DNA of 64,000 nt from Lachnospiraceae bacterium (GTDB taxonomy: Bacteria > Bacillota > Clostridia > Lachnospirales > Lachnospiraceae). The notes under the pieces are model-generated. The model was given only the letters and a program-made list of their open reading frames with translations. It had not been told where the DNA came from and did not search any database. The stretch is taken from assembly GCA_024682075.1 (NCBI GenBank), contig JAIKZQ010000003.1, positions 1 through 64,000 of the forward strand, written 5' to 3'. Positions 1 through 9,463 of this stretch are shown here, one piece after another. A program made the position numbers and the translations under genes. Within the stretch, counting starts at the first letter, position 1. Each line of letters begins with the position of its first letter.

Positions 1-1
1 C

Positions 2-1249
2 ATGGTTGATGCTACGGTAAACGTTCAGATCGGTCATACCCCTGACCTGATCAAGAAGGCATCCAAGAACTTCCTGAACAAGAAGCCCGAGTATATCGCA
101 GCTGTGGCAAGAGAAGTACTTGAAGGTAATGTCCGTGAGATCGTAGGTAAGATGCATCTTGAAGAGATGGTCTCAGACCGTCAGAAGTTCGCAACTCTTG
201 TAAAGGAAAATGCAGATCCCGATCTTGAGGCAATGGGTCTTGTGATCACCAGCTTCAACGTTCAGAATTTCGTTGATGACAATCATGTCATTGAGAACCT
301 CGGTGTAGATAACGTTGTACGTATCCAGAAGGCAGCTGCTATCTCAAGAGCAGAGTCCGAAAGAGACATCAAGATCGCACAGGCACAGGCTGATAAGGCT
401 GCAAACGATGAGCAGGTCAAGGCTCAGACCGAGATCGCTACCAAGCAGAACGAACTTGCAATCAAGCAGTCCGAACTGAAGCAGGAAGCTGATACCAAGC
501 AGGCAGCCGCTGATGCAGCTTATGAGATCCAGCAGCAGGAACAGAGGAAGACCATCGAGGTCACCAGAGCAAACGCCGACATCGCACGTCAGGAGAGAGA
601 GACAGAGCTCAAGCAGCGTGAAGCTGACGTTCGTGAGCAGGTCCTCAATGCTGAAGTCAGAAAGAAGGCAGATGCTGAGAAGTATCGTCGTTCTCAGGAA
701 GCAGATGCAGCACTGATCGAGAGACAGCGTGAAGCAGATGCTCGTAAGTACGAGCAGGAGAAGGCAGCCGAGGCTGTAAAGGCTCAGGCAGACGCAAGCA
801 TCTATGCTAAGGAGAAGGAAGCAGCCGGTATCGCAGCCGTAGGACGTGCAGAGGCTGAAGCCATCCAGGCAAAGGGTCTTGCAGAAGCTGAGGCAATGGA
901 GAAGAAGGCAGAAGCATACGCTAAGTATAACAATGCCGCTATCACCGAGATGATCATCAAGCAGCTTCCCGCTATCGCAAAAGAGGTTGCAGCTCCCATC
1001 GCAGCTATCGAAAAGGTTACCGTCATCGATTCCGGAAGCGGTGATTCAGGCGTCGCAAGCGTCGGTGGTTATACTCCCGCAGTCATGGCTAAGGTCATCG
1101 AGGCAGTTAAGGAGACCACAGGCTTTGATCTCATGGATGTCATGAAGGCTCAGACCTATGATGCTAAGGTCAACAAGAACATCAACGTCACCGGACTTGA
1201 CACGGAGATCGTAAAGCAGGCAACCAATACTGCAGTAGATCCCGAATAA
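2..1249 (+). CDS. Flotillin-like SPFH/band 7 protein (5' partial)
   Basis: C-terminal part of a flotillin, a membrane-associated scaffold of functional membrane microdomains. The visible 415 residues begin inside the SPFH domain. A long Ala/Glu/Gln/Lys-rich coiled coil follows at about residues 110-310, with repeated EAEA/QADA-type heptads, and then the conserved flotillin C-terminal segment (about 310-380). Full-length flotillins are usually 480-520 residues with an N-terminal membrane hairpin. That part is missing here, so the true start lies upstream of the window and the ATG at base 2 is internal. The gene ends at a TAA followed by a strong terminator hairpin, so it closes its transcription unit. 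The flotillin assignment is firm from the coiled-coil architecture; its cargo cannot be told. Confidence 0.85.
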   Translation: MVDATVNVQIGHTPDLIKKASKNFLNKKPEYIAAVAREVLEGNVREIVGKMHLEEMVSDRQKFATLVKENADPDLEAMGLVITSFNVQNFVDDNHVIENLGVDNVVRIQKAAAISRAESERDIKIAQAQADKAANDEQVKAQTEIATKQNELAIKQSELKQEADTKQAAADAAYEIQQQEQRKTIEVTRANADIARQERETELKQREADVREQVLNAEVRKKADAEKYRRSQEADAALIERQREADARKYEQEKAAEAVKAQADASIYAKEKEAAGIAAVGRAEAEAIQAKGLAEAEAMEKKAEAYAKYNNAAITEMIIKQLPAIAKEVAAPIAAIEKVTVIDSGSGDSGVASVGGYTPAVMAKVIEAVKETTGFDLMDVMKAQTYDAKVNKNINVTGLDTEIVKQATNTAVDPE

Positions 1250-1300
1250 GCATTTCGGATCGAAAACTCATATAGTTTCTAAGTGTGGGGAGATTTATCG

Positions 1301-1337
1301 CGCCGGGCAGGGAAACCTGCCCGGTGCATTATTTTGT
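1301..1337 (+). terminator. Rho-independent terminator after the flotillin gene
   Basis: A 9-bp GC-rich stem (ccgggcagg at 1303-1311, cctgcccgg at 1316-1324) with a GAAA tetraloop is followed by a moderately T-rich run (attatttt). Confidence 0.8.
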
Positions 1338-1386
1338 GATAGAATAGTCGTGTACTTTTCACATTTTTGAAGTCCGGAGCAAAGTC

Positions 1387-2145
1387 ATGAAATACACCAT
1401 CGGAAAATATGAATTTGATGATGAAAAAGAATACGAAAAAGCCCTGAAAGAGGTGGACCTGATCAAATCTCTCGAGCGCAAATATGACCTGAAAGACGAG
1501 AAGATATGCCGGAAACTGGTCGAGCTTGGAAGACAGGGAAAACTGCCTTTCTATACTCCGGTGGGGAAGGATTTTCTCAAACTGCTGGAAACAAGGCTGG
1601 CCTCTTTTGAAAAAGCTGCAAAGTCCTCCGCAGCAAAGCCCTCTGTAGCAAAGGCTTCAAAATCCGCTTCGGAAAAGTCTCCAAAAACTTCTGCCGTAAA
1701 AGGCAGTGATGAAAGCAGAGCCGAAGATAAGACGGGCGATAGCACAAAAGAGCAAAAGCCGGATCGCCGCACAGCGTTCATCTATTGCTATCTTCCCTGG
1801 ATAGCACTGGCTCTGATAGTTCCTTCCGTTTTTGCATATTCGAGGATGTATCTGAATATTCAGCTTCAAAACCTGGTCTTTGTTTTGGGCGTGATAATCC
1901 TCTATGCTTTGTTTGACAGGGTGTCAATGCTGTTCATTGGCGGTTTTATAAAAAGAAAACAGATAGTGAGCGAACTGAAGAAGAATTACCTTCCGGCAAG
2001 TATATGCATCCCTAAAAAGATCATGGCCCTGCTGGTTGCGGCCTTTATCATTGCTGTGATCTATACCTTTGCCAAGCCGTTTTTTAGTCCTTCGGCTACA
2101 AATGATCAGAAAATTGAATTCAGGGAAGAGATGATAAGATCATGA
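1387..2145 (+). CDS. Unknown membrane protein with charged N-terminal cytoplasmic domain
   Basis: I do not recognise this 252-residue protein. Residues 1-80 form a charged, probably helical domain. A low-complexity Ala/Ser/Lys linker follows (about 80-125), then hydrophobic stretches at about 133-150, 160-180 and 212-230, consistent with three membrane segments. The stop overlaps the start of the next gene by four bases (ATGA), so the two are translationally coupled and probably work together. The ATG lies 8 nt after a TCCGGAG ribosome-binding site. Confidence 0.6.
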   Translation: MKYTIGKYEFDDEKEYEKALKEVDLIKSLERKYDLKDEKICRKLVELGRQGKLPFYTPVGKDFLKLLETRLASFEKAAKSSAAKPSVAKASKSASEKSPKTSAVKGSDESRAEDKTGDSTKEQKPDRRTAFIYCYLPWIALALIVPSVFAYSRMYLNIQLQNLVFVLGVIILYALFDRVSMLFIGGFIKRKQIVSELKKNYLPASICIPKKIMALLVAAFIIAVIYTFAKPFFSPSATNDQKIEFREEMIRS

Positions 2146-3008
2146 GAAAACTCATCAGACAATTACTGGTCCTGTTTTTCATCGGATATCTGGCATATAC
2201 ATTTAATTCAACATACTATAAAGGACCCGAGCAGGAACTTGAGCATATAATCATTGAATATGCAAACAAGGGTGATGTCACCGGTGTGGAGATCAGCCTT
2301 GATCAGGAGCGCATTATCCATGCCAACAATATCCCCATGAGAGATTCGATCTTCCGCATGGTAAGAGGCGGCGTGGAGGAGATCTCTTTCGGAAAGACCG
2401 TATACAACGAAGATAAAACCGTTGCCATGGTCGATTGCACAATAGTAAGACATGGCGATGACGGACCTGTTACAAACAGGAATTATTTCTTCATGTGCTA
2501 CGATAGAGGAATCGGATGGTCGATCTATGACATTATCGGCCATTCGAACATGGAGCAGATGAGGGATGAATACGAAGAGCAGTTCGGAGAAGATACATGG
2601 GGTGATGCCTGGGATGATACCTGGGATGATACATGGGATTACCCCGGGGATGATTCTTCTGATGATGCCCGGGATGAACCCTGGGGCGGAAGTATGAGTG
2701 ATGATGCAGGAGTGACTGTATTGCCGGATGATGAACAGGCATATGAATCCGGAAATGACATGATATCATCGCTAACGGAAACACAGATCCTCATGGCCGC
2801 GCTCGATTATCATAATTCCCATAATCCGGGAAGTGCCTCAATGGTCAGACTGGATGATACGGATGGTAATATCTGGTGCATCCAGATCTATGAAGACATG
2901 GGTGACCATATCAGTACCTTTGACTGGTATTACATTGACAGGACAACGCTGAGAGGAAACAATCTTTTCGGTGAGGAGATAGATCTGTCTTCGTTTATGT
3001 TTGAATGA
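2142..3008 (+). CDS. Unknown single-pass protein with Asp/Trp-rich repeat
   Basis: This 288-residue protein has an N-terminal membrane anchor or uncleaved signal (about residues 5-24) and is probably mostly extracytoplasmic. Residues 30-130 look like a small alpha/beta domain, possibly NTF2-like; that is a guess from the pattern only. A striking acidic stretch of repeated DDTWD units follows (about 150-175). Residues about 205-288 resemble a second small domain. It is coupled by ATGA overlap to the preceding membrane protein. No catalytic motif is visible and I propose no function. Confidence 0.6.
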   Translation: MRKLIRQLLVLFFIGYLAYTFNSTYYKGPEQELEHIIIEYANKGDVTGVEISLDQERIIHANNIPMRDSIFRMVRGGVEEISFGKTVYNEDKTVAMVDCTIVRHGDDGPVTNRNYFFMCYDRGIGWSIYDIIGHSNMEQMRDEYEEQFGEDTWGDAWDDTWDDTWDYPGDDSSDDARDEPWGGSMSDDAGVTVLPDDEQAYESGNDMISSLTETQILMAALDYHNSHNPGSASMVRLDDTDGNIWCIQIYEDMGDHISTFDWYYIDRTTLRGNNLFGEEIDLSSFMFE

Positions 3009-3157
3009 ACATGCGCACGCAGGTGATCCGCATTATGCAGGTTCAAATAGTGTTATATTATTGTCTTTTATTGCTAAAAAAGACCTGACCCGGACATGAT
3101 GGCCGGAAGCTATGATACAATTACCGGGAAAAACATCCGGAAGAATAGATCAGGTTT

Positions 3158-4567
3158 ATGAATAAGCTATTTAAAAAAGATCCTTCATTCTACAAAAGAG
3201 TCTTTGCAATAACTCTGCCCATTGCGCTGCAGAGTCTCATAACCATCGGTGTCAACATGCTTGATACCATCATGGTTGGAAGCCTTGGAGATGATGCACT
3301 TTCCGCAACGTCTCTTGCCAATTCTTTTATCACCGTATATCACATTTTCTGCATGGGTCTCGGCATGGGAGCATCAGTGCTTGTTTCAAGATACTGGGGC
3401 ATGAAGAAAGCCACTGAGGAAAACTCTGATGCCGAAGGCGGCGAAAAGGCAGTTCATGCGCTTAAGCAGACCGTTGCTCTTATGCTCAGGATCACTCTCG
3501 GTCTTGCGGCCTGCTTTGCGTTCGCAACGGCTCTTATTCCCGAACTCATCATGAAGATGTATACCGATGAAGCTGCGATCTCTTCGTTTGGCGTGACATA
3601 TCTTACATTCTCGATCGTAACTTTCTTTTTCCTCGGTTCATCACTTGTCTGTACCATCGTGCTCAGGAGCGTCGGGCAGGTCAAGCTTCCTCTGATCGTC
3701 TCGATCGGAGCCTTTTTCGTAAATCTGTCTGCCAACTACATCCTGATATTCGGAAAGCTCGGCGTTCCTGCTCTCGGTGTTGCCGGTGCCGCGCTCGGAA
3801 CGCTTGCCGCAAGAGTTTTTGAGGCTCTTGTAATCTGCGGGTATTTCCTCATTGCGGATACCAAGATCGGTTTCAGGGTCAGGGATATGTTCATGAATAC
3901 CCGTAATATCATTTCCGAGTATTTCCGTGTAAGCATCCCCGTGCTTATCAGTGACGGAATACTGGCCGTCGGAAACAATGCCGTGGCAATGGTCATCGGA
4001 CATCTCGGAGGAGCCTTTGTGTCGGCAAATGCCATTACTGCCGTTACACAGCAGCTCAGTTCCGTAGTCATAACCGGAGCCAGCCAGGCCGGAGCGATCG
4101 TCACGGGTCAGACTCTTGGAGAAGGCGACAGGGAGAAGACCATGGACCAGGGATACATGTTCTTCGGACTGGGACTTTTCCTGGGAACCATTTCAGCACT
4201 TTTCATCATGATCTTCAGCGACGCGATCATCTCCACATATAAGAATGTCAGTGATGAAGCCGTGGAGATAGCAGGGCAGCTGATGATCGCAATCAGCATC
4301 ATAATAGTATTTCAGGGAACCAACAGCATCATGACAAAGGGAGTGCTTCGCGGAGGCGGAGATACCAGGATGCTGATGCTCACCGATAATATCTTCCTCT
4401 GGGTGCTTGCGATCCCTCTCGGATTGCTCGGAGGATTTGTTCTGAAAGTATCTCCTTTCTGGATCTATATGTTTCTTAAGTCTGACCAGATAGTCAAGAC
4501 TGTCTGGGCTTTTCTCAGGCTCAGGAGCGGTAAATGGATCAAGAAGATATCTACCGGAAAAAATTGA
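3158..4567 (+). CDS. MATE family multidrug/cation efflux transporter
   Basis: A 469-residue polytopic membrane protein with the MATE signature arrangement of 12 hydrophobic segments in two halves. The N-terminal half carries the typical motif region ALQSLITIGVNMLDTIMVG. Family members export organic cations or drugs in exchange for Na+ or H+. Length matches the family. The start ATG is preceded by a weak purine-rich site (agatcagg). The substrate cannot be inferred. The stop codon overlaps the -35 element of the next gene's promoter. Confidence 0.9.
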   Translation: MNKLFKKDPSFYKRVFAITLPIALQSLITIGVNMLDTIMVGSLGDDALSATSLANSFITVYHIFCMGLGMGASVLVSRYWGMKKATEENSDAEGGEKAVHALKQTVALMLRITLGLAACFAFATALIPELIMKMYTDEAAISSFGVTYLTFSIVTFFFLGSSLVCTIVLRSVGQVKLPLIVSIGAFFVNLSANYILIFGKLGVPALGVAGAALGTLAARVFEALVICGYFLIADTKIGFRVRDMFMNTRNIISEYFRVSIPVLISDGILAVGNNAVAMVIGHLGGAFVSANAITAVTQQLSSVVITGASQAGAIVTGQTLGEGDREKTMDQGYMFFGLGLFLGTISALFIMIFSDAIISTYKNVSDEAVEIAGQLMIAISIIIVFQGTNSIMTKGVLRGGGDTRMLMLTDNIFLWVLAIPLGLLGGFVLKVSPFWIYMFLKSDQIVKTVWAFLRLRSGKWIKKISTGKN

Positions 4568-4592
4568 TATCTTCCCACATATCGGATAAAAT
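4564..4592 (+). promoter_or_regulatory. Sigma-A promoter for the propeller/HD-GYP gene
   Basis: TTGATA (4564-4569), a 17-nt spacer and TAAAAT (4587-4592). The -35 box overlaps the stop codon of the MATE gene. The predicted start of transcription is within a few bases of the ATG at 4601. Confidence 0.6.
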
Positions 4593-4600
4593 GGATATGT

Positions 4601-7600
4601 ATGGGTGAAAAGAGAAATAAGAGCATAGTCCATTCTCCAATGATGAAATTATTCATCATTCTTAGTTGCGTTCTTGTTAATTTTTTCGGAAAACATTTCG
4701 CAGTTCAGGCTCAGCTGCCTTTATGGCTTGATTCTTTCGGCACGGTCTTTGCGGCCTATGTCGTCGGACCTGCTGCCGGCGCTATTGTGGGATGCGCCGG
4801 CAACGTCATCTATTATCTCTGGGATTCAACATCGATCGCATATGGCATCACAAGTGTGTTCATAGGTGTCAGTCTGGGCATTGCGGCAAGGAAAAAGTAT
4901 TTCAATACTTTTCTCGGAGCCACATCCGTTGCGGGCTGTGTCACCATCGGTTCGGTTTTTATCTCCGCGATCATCAATATAATCTTTTATGACGGTTATA
5001 CCGGCAATATCTGGGGTGACGGTGTCATCGATTACCTGACCATGAGAGGACTTCCCAGAGGCCTTAATTCTTTTATCGGTGAAGCTTATCTGGATTTCCT
5101 CGATAAGCTTGTCACTGTCCTTGCAATGTATTTCCTCGTCAGGATGGTGAGACATATGAGAAGCGGAAAAAGAGGGTCCGAAGCCGGTAAGGCCGTCACG
5201 GTGTTCTTCCTTACGCTGATCCTCGGTGCAGGGCTTATCCTTCCTGCACAGGCAGTAAAGGCAGAGGGCGACGGTGAGGTCACATATATCCAGAGGATAT
5301 ATAATGCGGATAACGGTCTTCCCTGCGGTCATGCCAATGATGTGGTTCAGACTCCCGACGGAATACTCTGGGTCGGAAGTTATGCGGGATTATACAGATA
5401 CAACGGCATTTCCTTCCGCTTCATGAATGAGTTTCAGAGCGTTAAGAACGTCAACTGTCTGTACGTGGATGATTACGGATTGCTCTGGATAGGAACCAAC
5501 GACAACGGTGTCGTCCTTACCAACGGAAGCAGGGAGATAAGCGTTCTTCAGACAGCTCAGGGACTTCCTTCGGACTCTGTCAGAACGATCATTCAGAGCA
5601 CGAACGGCGAGTATTATGTCGGCACCTCCGATTCAATGGCGGTTCTCGGTAATGAGGGCGGCCCTCATGTGCTCAGTGTCATTCCGGAGATACGCTATGC
5701 CCAGAGCATCACTGCGGATGATGAAGGCCGCGTCGCTGCTGTTACGGCAGAAGGCAGTCTTTTTGTCCTGGAAAACGGAGAGATAATTTCCGAGTATGAC
5801 AATTCATCTGGAATTCAGTTTGCATCCTGCACATTCAGTCCGGGAGGACTTCTCTATGCCGGCACAACCGACGGACGGGTAGTGATCTTTTCGCTTTCAA
5901 ACCGTGCACTTAACAGGACCAGGACCATAAACTGTCCCGGTGTTTCGGAGATCAATGAGATCTGCTTTTGTAATGACGAGATATGGGTCCTTGCCGATAA
6001 CGGCGTGGGAAAGCTTGAGGATCATAAGTATCAAAAGATTTCAACCGGAGATTTCAATTCATCGGTTGAGAGAATGTGTGCGGATTATCAGGGTAATCTG
6101 TGGCTGGCATCAACCAGACACGGGCTCCTTCAGCTTCTGGAATCGTGTTTTTCCAATCTCAATACCGATTACGGACTTGATCCCGCAGTTGTCAACACGA
6201 CCGCGATAAGGAGAGGTATTCTGTATATCGGTGCGGACAGCGGGATCACGGAAGTGCGGCTGTCTGACGGAAACGTACTTTATGATGATCTGACGGCGAT
6301 GCTTGCCGGCGTCAGGATCAGATGCATAATGAGAGATTCTGCTGAAAATCTCTGGATCTGCAGTTACGGCAAAGGTTTGATCAGAGTATCCGGCACGGGT
6401 GACATTCTTGTCTACGATCAGGATACCTATGGCATCGGCAGAAGAGCACGCACATGCGTTGAGCTTTCCGACGGTTCGATAGCTGTCAGTGCTGACACCG
6501 GTCTGTCGATCATCAGAAACGGCAGTGAAGTGACCACAATTCCCTACGGAGATGAGCTTGGTTCATCCCAGATACTGTCTTTTTGCGAGAATTCCGACGG
6601 AAGACTGTTCATCGGAACAGACGGAAACGGAATAGTGATCTTTGAAGACGGACAGATCACCGGATATATATCCAAGGAGGACGGACTAGGTTCCGGAGTC
6701 ATCCTCAGGATGGTTTATGACGAAGAGACTGATTCCATCTTCGTCGTGACGAGCAACAGCCTGAGCATCCTTAAGGGCGATGAGATACTGAGAGTCACGA
6801 ATTTCCCTTATTCGAACAATTACGATATCGTTCTTGACGATGACGGTGAAGCTTTCGTTCTCGGAAGTGCGGGAATATATGTCGTCAGCAAGGAAGATCT
6901 TATCCGTAATTCCGAGATGGATTACATGCTTCTGAATTCCAGGGTGGGACTCAGAGGTGCGCTTACCGCTAATTCATGGAATGAACTTACCGCATCGGGA
7001 GACCTGTTCCTTTCGACGGACAGAGGAGTCGTATGCTTTAATCTGGACAATTATAAGCCGGAAAACAGAGATTACCGCATAATGGTCAGTGAGGTGAGAC
7101 TTGACGGAAAACCGGTTCTTCTTTTGTCGGATGATATCCTGACCATAGACACATCTGTGGGCACGATCGAGTTCATACCCGAGATCGTCAATTACACGCT
7201 TGATGATCCCAGGATCTCATATTACCTTGAGGGTGTTGACAGCGGATATAAGACTGTCCTTCAAAGTGAGATCGGAGGTGCGATCTATAACAATATCCCC
7301 GCAGGCGAATACAGGTTTCATCTGGCGATAATCGACGAGGAAACTGGTGCCGTCTACGATGAGACGATCTATCCTTTCATCAAGAAAAAGGCCATATATG
7401 ACAATGACTGGTTTATTTATTACATGATATTTGTCGGCGGTCTCTTCATCGGATGGCTTACCTGGTTCATCACCAGATTCGCCCTTCAGAAGAAGATGGA
7501 CAGGCAGCAGCAAAAGCTTGCTCTTGCACTCAGGCAGGTTCAGATGGGAAATGAGACCATCATGGCCATTGCAAAGACCGTTGACGCAAAGGATACCCTT

Positions 7601-8131
7601 ACCAGCCAGCATTCGCAGAGAGTTTCCGATTATTCGGTCATAATTGCCAAACATATAGGCTTTTCGGAAGAAGAGGTTGAAAATATCAAGAAGGCCGCGC
7701 TGCTTCATGACATAGGCAAGATCGGCATTCCCGATGCGATACTCAACAAGCCCGCAAAGCTTACGGATGCCGAATATCAGATCATGAAGAGGCATGTAAC
7801 CAAGGGAGCTGAGATATTAAAAGACTTTACTCTTGTTGAACATGCCGCTGAGGGTGCAAAATATCATCATGAGCGCTTTGACGGTACCGGTTATCCCGAG
7901 GGACTCAAAGGCAAGAAGATTCCTCTTTACGGAAGGATAATAGCGATAGCTGATGCGTTCGATGCGATGACCGCAAACCGTGTCTACAGACCCAGGATGG
8001 ATTTTGAAGCGGTAATGGAAGAACTTCGTAAGGGAAGAGGGACCCAGTTTGATCCCGAGCTTCTGGATGTATTCCTGAAGCTGATAGAAGACGGTGATAT
8101 AGATGTGGAATCTTTGTATTCCGATTTATAA
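4601..8131 (+). CDS. Membrane sensor: N-terminal membrane domain, propeller, HD-GYP phosphodiesterase
   Basis: A 1176-residue signalling protein. Residues about 12-190 form a multi-spanning membrane module with an ECF S-component-like pattern. A further segment (about 200-222) ends in a signal-peptide-like AxA site. Residues about 228-770 are propeller repeats of the two-component-regulator type (units such as LWIGTNDNG, LWICSYGKG). A Y_Y_Y-like domain follows (about 830-925) and a membrane helix (about 938-960). The C-terminal HD-GYP domain has HDIGK near residue 1036 and HHERFDGTGYP near 1088, so the active site is intact. HD-GYP enzymes degrade cyclic di-GMP. The sensor would read an extracellular ligand, perhaps a carbohydrate. 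The first ATG has almost no leader; ATGs at 4640 and 4643 are alternatives. Confidence 0.85.
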   Translation: MGEKRNKSIVHSPMMKLFIILSCVLVNFFGKHFAVQAQLPLWLDSFGTVFAAYVVGPAAGAIVGCAGNVIYYLWDSTSIAYGITSVFIGVSLGIAARKKYFNTFLGATSVAGCVTIGSVFISAIINIIFYDGYTGNIWGDGVIDYLTMRGLPRGLNSFIGEAYLDFLDKLVTVLAMYFLVRMVRHMRSGKRGSEAGKAVTVFFLTLILGAGLILPAQAVKAEGDGEVTYIQRIYNADNGLPCGHANDVVQTPDGILWVGSYAGLYRYNGISFRFMNEFQSVKNVNCLYVDDYGLLWIGTNDNGVVLTNGSREISVLQTAQGLPSDSVRTIIQSTNGEYYVGTSDSMAVLGNEGGPHVLSVIPEIRYAQSITADDEGRVAAVTAEGSLFVLENGEIISEYDNSSGIQFASCTFSPGGLLYAGTTDGRVVIFSLSNRALNRTRTINCPGVSEINEICFCNDEIWVLADNGVGKLEDHKYQKISTGDFNSSVERMCADYQGNLWLASTRHGLLQLLESCFSNLNTDYGLDPAVVNTTAIRRGILYIGADSGITEVRLSDGNVLYDDLTAMLAGVRIRCIMRDSAENLWICSYGKGLIRVSGTGDILVYDQDTYGIGRRARTCVELSDGSIAVSADTGLSIIRNGSEVTTIPYGDELGSSQILSFCENSDGRLFIGTDGNGIVIFEDGQITGYISKEDGLGSGVILRMVYDEETDSIFVVTSNSLSILKGDEILRVTNFPYSNNYDIVLDDDGEAFVLGSAGIYVVSKEDLIRNSEMDYMLLNSRVGLRGALTANSWNELTASGDLFLSTDRGVVCFNLDNYKPENRDYRIMVSEVRLDGKPVLLLSDDILTIDTSVGTIEFIPEIVNYTLDDPRISYYLEGVDSGYKTVLQSEIGGAIYNNIPAGEYRFHLAIIDEETGAVYDETIYPFIKKKAIYDNDWFIYYMIFVGGLFIGWLTWFITRFALQKKMDRQQQKLALALRQVQMGNETIMAIAKTVDAKDTLTSQHSQRVSDYSVIIAKHIGFSEEEVENIKKAALLHDIGKIGIPDAILNKPAKLTDAEYQIMKRHVTKGAEILKDFTLVEHAAEGAKYHHERFDGTGYPEGLKGKKIPLYGRIIAIADAFDAMTANRVYRPRMDFEAVMEELRKGRGTQFDPELLDVFLKLIEDGDIDVESLYSDL

Positions 8132-8155
8132 ATAATTTTTTATTTGGAGGGAAAT

Positions 8156-9406
8156 ATGATCTACAAGTGTAAAAACTGTGGCGGTGACATGGAATTTGAT
8201 CCTTCGATAGGTACCATGAAATGCCCTTTCTGTGATTCGACCGAATCCGAAGAAGTAAGCACGGGATCAGAGATCAAGGATGGTGATGTTGCAACGGAGG
8301 AGACCGTCGATGAACTCGGCTACTCCGCAGCCGGAAATCTTCTTTGCCCCAACTGCGGATGCGAGATAGAGCTCGGCAAATTCGCATCGGCTCTTAAGTG
8401 TCCCGCATGTGATTCCAATATCATTGTAGACTCCAGAATGAAGGGTGAATATAAGCCCGAATTCATGACTCCTTTCAAGATCGATGAGAAGAAGGCAAAG
8501 GACATGATCAAGCAGAAGTTTGCTTCCATGAAATTTGCTCCCAGGGATCTTGTCAGCGAGGCCAGGCTCAAGAAGATCCAGGGCTGGTATATGCCCACAT
8601 GGTTCTATGACATGGATACCACCCTTGATTTCAACGCAATCGGAATTCAGGAAAAGAAATACACAAAGGGCAATACCGAATATACCGACATCGATTCCTA
8701 TGCCGTCAACCGTGTCATCGACGCAAAGTTCAACAAGCTTCCCGTTGATGCAGCAGACGATCTTCCCGATGATATGATGGATCTTCTGGCTCCTTTCGAT
8801 ACCAATGATTCGATGCCTTATGATTCCAGATATCTGTCGGGCTTCTATTCGGAGCAGTATAACCAGCCCGCAAAGGCACTTCAGTCCAGGGCAGAGGCTC
8901 AGGTCAATACCTTCGGAAGAAGCATATGCCATGAATCGGCTAAGAGCGGTTCGCACGGAAAATATGACCGCACCGAGAATGAGAACCTGAATGTTCAGTA
9001 TAACAGCGTGATCCCTCATTACGGTCTGATGCCTGTCTGGAAATATGACTATACCTATAAGGATCAGCCTTATCCCTTCTATATCAACGGTCAGACCGGT
9101 AAGATCGTCGGAACCGCCCCCGTTGATTCGAAGAGAGTATGGAGCGCAGCTGCCATAGTTGCTGCAGTGGTCCTCGTGATCGGACTTCTTGCCGCATATT
9201 TCCTGAACTTCTCAATGATCGCACCTATCGTTGTCGCAGCCATCGTGGGACTGATCTACGGATTCGCCAATCTTCATCCCGCAGCCGGAGCAGTCACAGT
9301 GAACTCCGCTACATATGTTTCGCCCGGTGACCAGAAGATCAAGGTTTCTACCGATACCTATGCCGGCAGACAGACCAAGACAAGGCAGCTTAATAACAAC
9401 AATTAA
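8156..9406 (+). CDS. Double zinc-ribbon membrane protein (TFIIB-type zinc ribbon family)
   Basis: This 416-residue protein starts with two zinc ribbons: CxxC...CPFC (residues about 5-25) and CPNC...CPAC (about 62-85). A long soluble domain follows. Two adjacent hydrophobic segments lie near the C-terminus (about 325-365). Such proteins are common in Clostridia and annotated as zinc-ribbon proteins of unknown role. The start is taken at the ATG at 8156 because GGAGG (8146-8150) lies just upstream; an in-frame TTG at 8144 would swallow that site. It lies 24 bp downstream of the HD-GYP gene and may be cotranscribed. Confidence 0.75.
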   Translation: MIYKCKNCGGDMEFDPSIGTMKCPFCDSTESEEVSTGSEIKDGDVATEETVDELGYSAAGNLLCPNCGCEIELGKFASALKCPACDSNIIVDSRMKGEYKPEFMTPFKIDEKKAKDMIKQKFASMKFAPRDLVSEARLKKIQGWYMPTWFYDMDTTLDFNAIGIQEKKYTKGNTEYTDIDSYAVNRVIDAKFNKLPVDAADDLPDDMMDLLAPFDTNDSMPYDSRYLSGFYSEQYNQPAKALQSRAEAQVNTFGRSICHESAKSGSHGKYDRTENENLNVQYNSVIPHYGLMPVWKYDYTYKDQPYPFYINGQTGKIVGTAPVDSKRVWSAAAIVAAVVLVIGLLAAYFLNFSMIAPIVVAAIVGLIYGFANLHPAAGAVTVNSATYVSPGDQKIKVSTDTYAGRQTKTRQLNNNN

Positions 9407-9416
9407 TTCATCAAAT

Positions 9417-9446
9417 GTCTCCCCGTGCCGAATAGGTACGGGGAGA
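9417..9446 (+). other. Perfect stem-loop between zinc-ribbon gene and GH43 gene
   Basis: A 12-bp stem (tctccccgtgcc / ggtacggggaga, one G-U pair) with a 5-nt loop sits between the two genes. No T-run follows, so it is not a classical terminator. It ends a few bases before the GH43 ribosome-binding site. Confidence 0.6.
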
Positions 9447-9463
9447 TGTCACAGGAGCAAAAT

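Noticed and set aside
9425..9463. Extended start of the GH43 gene at GTG 9425
   Set aside because: It is inside a stable stem-loop and lacks a ribosome-binding site, while ATG 9464 has AGGAG at proper distance.
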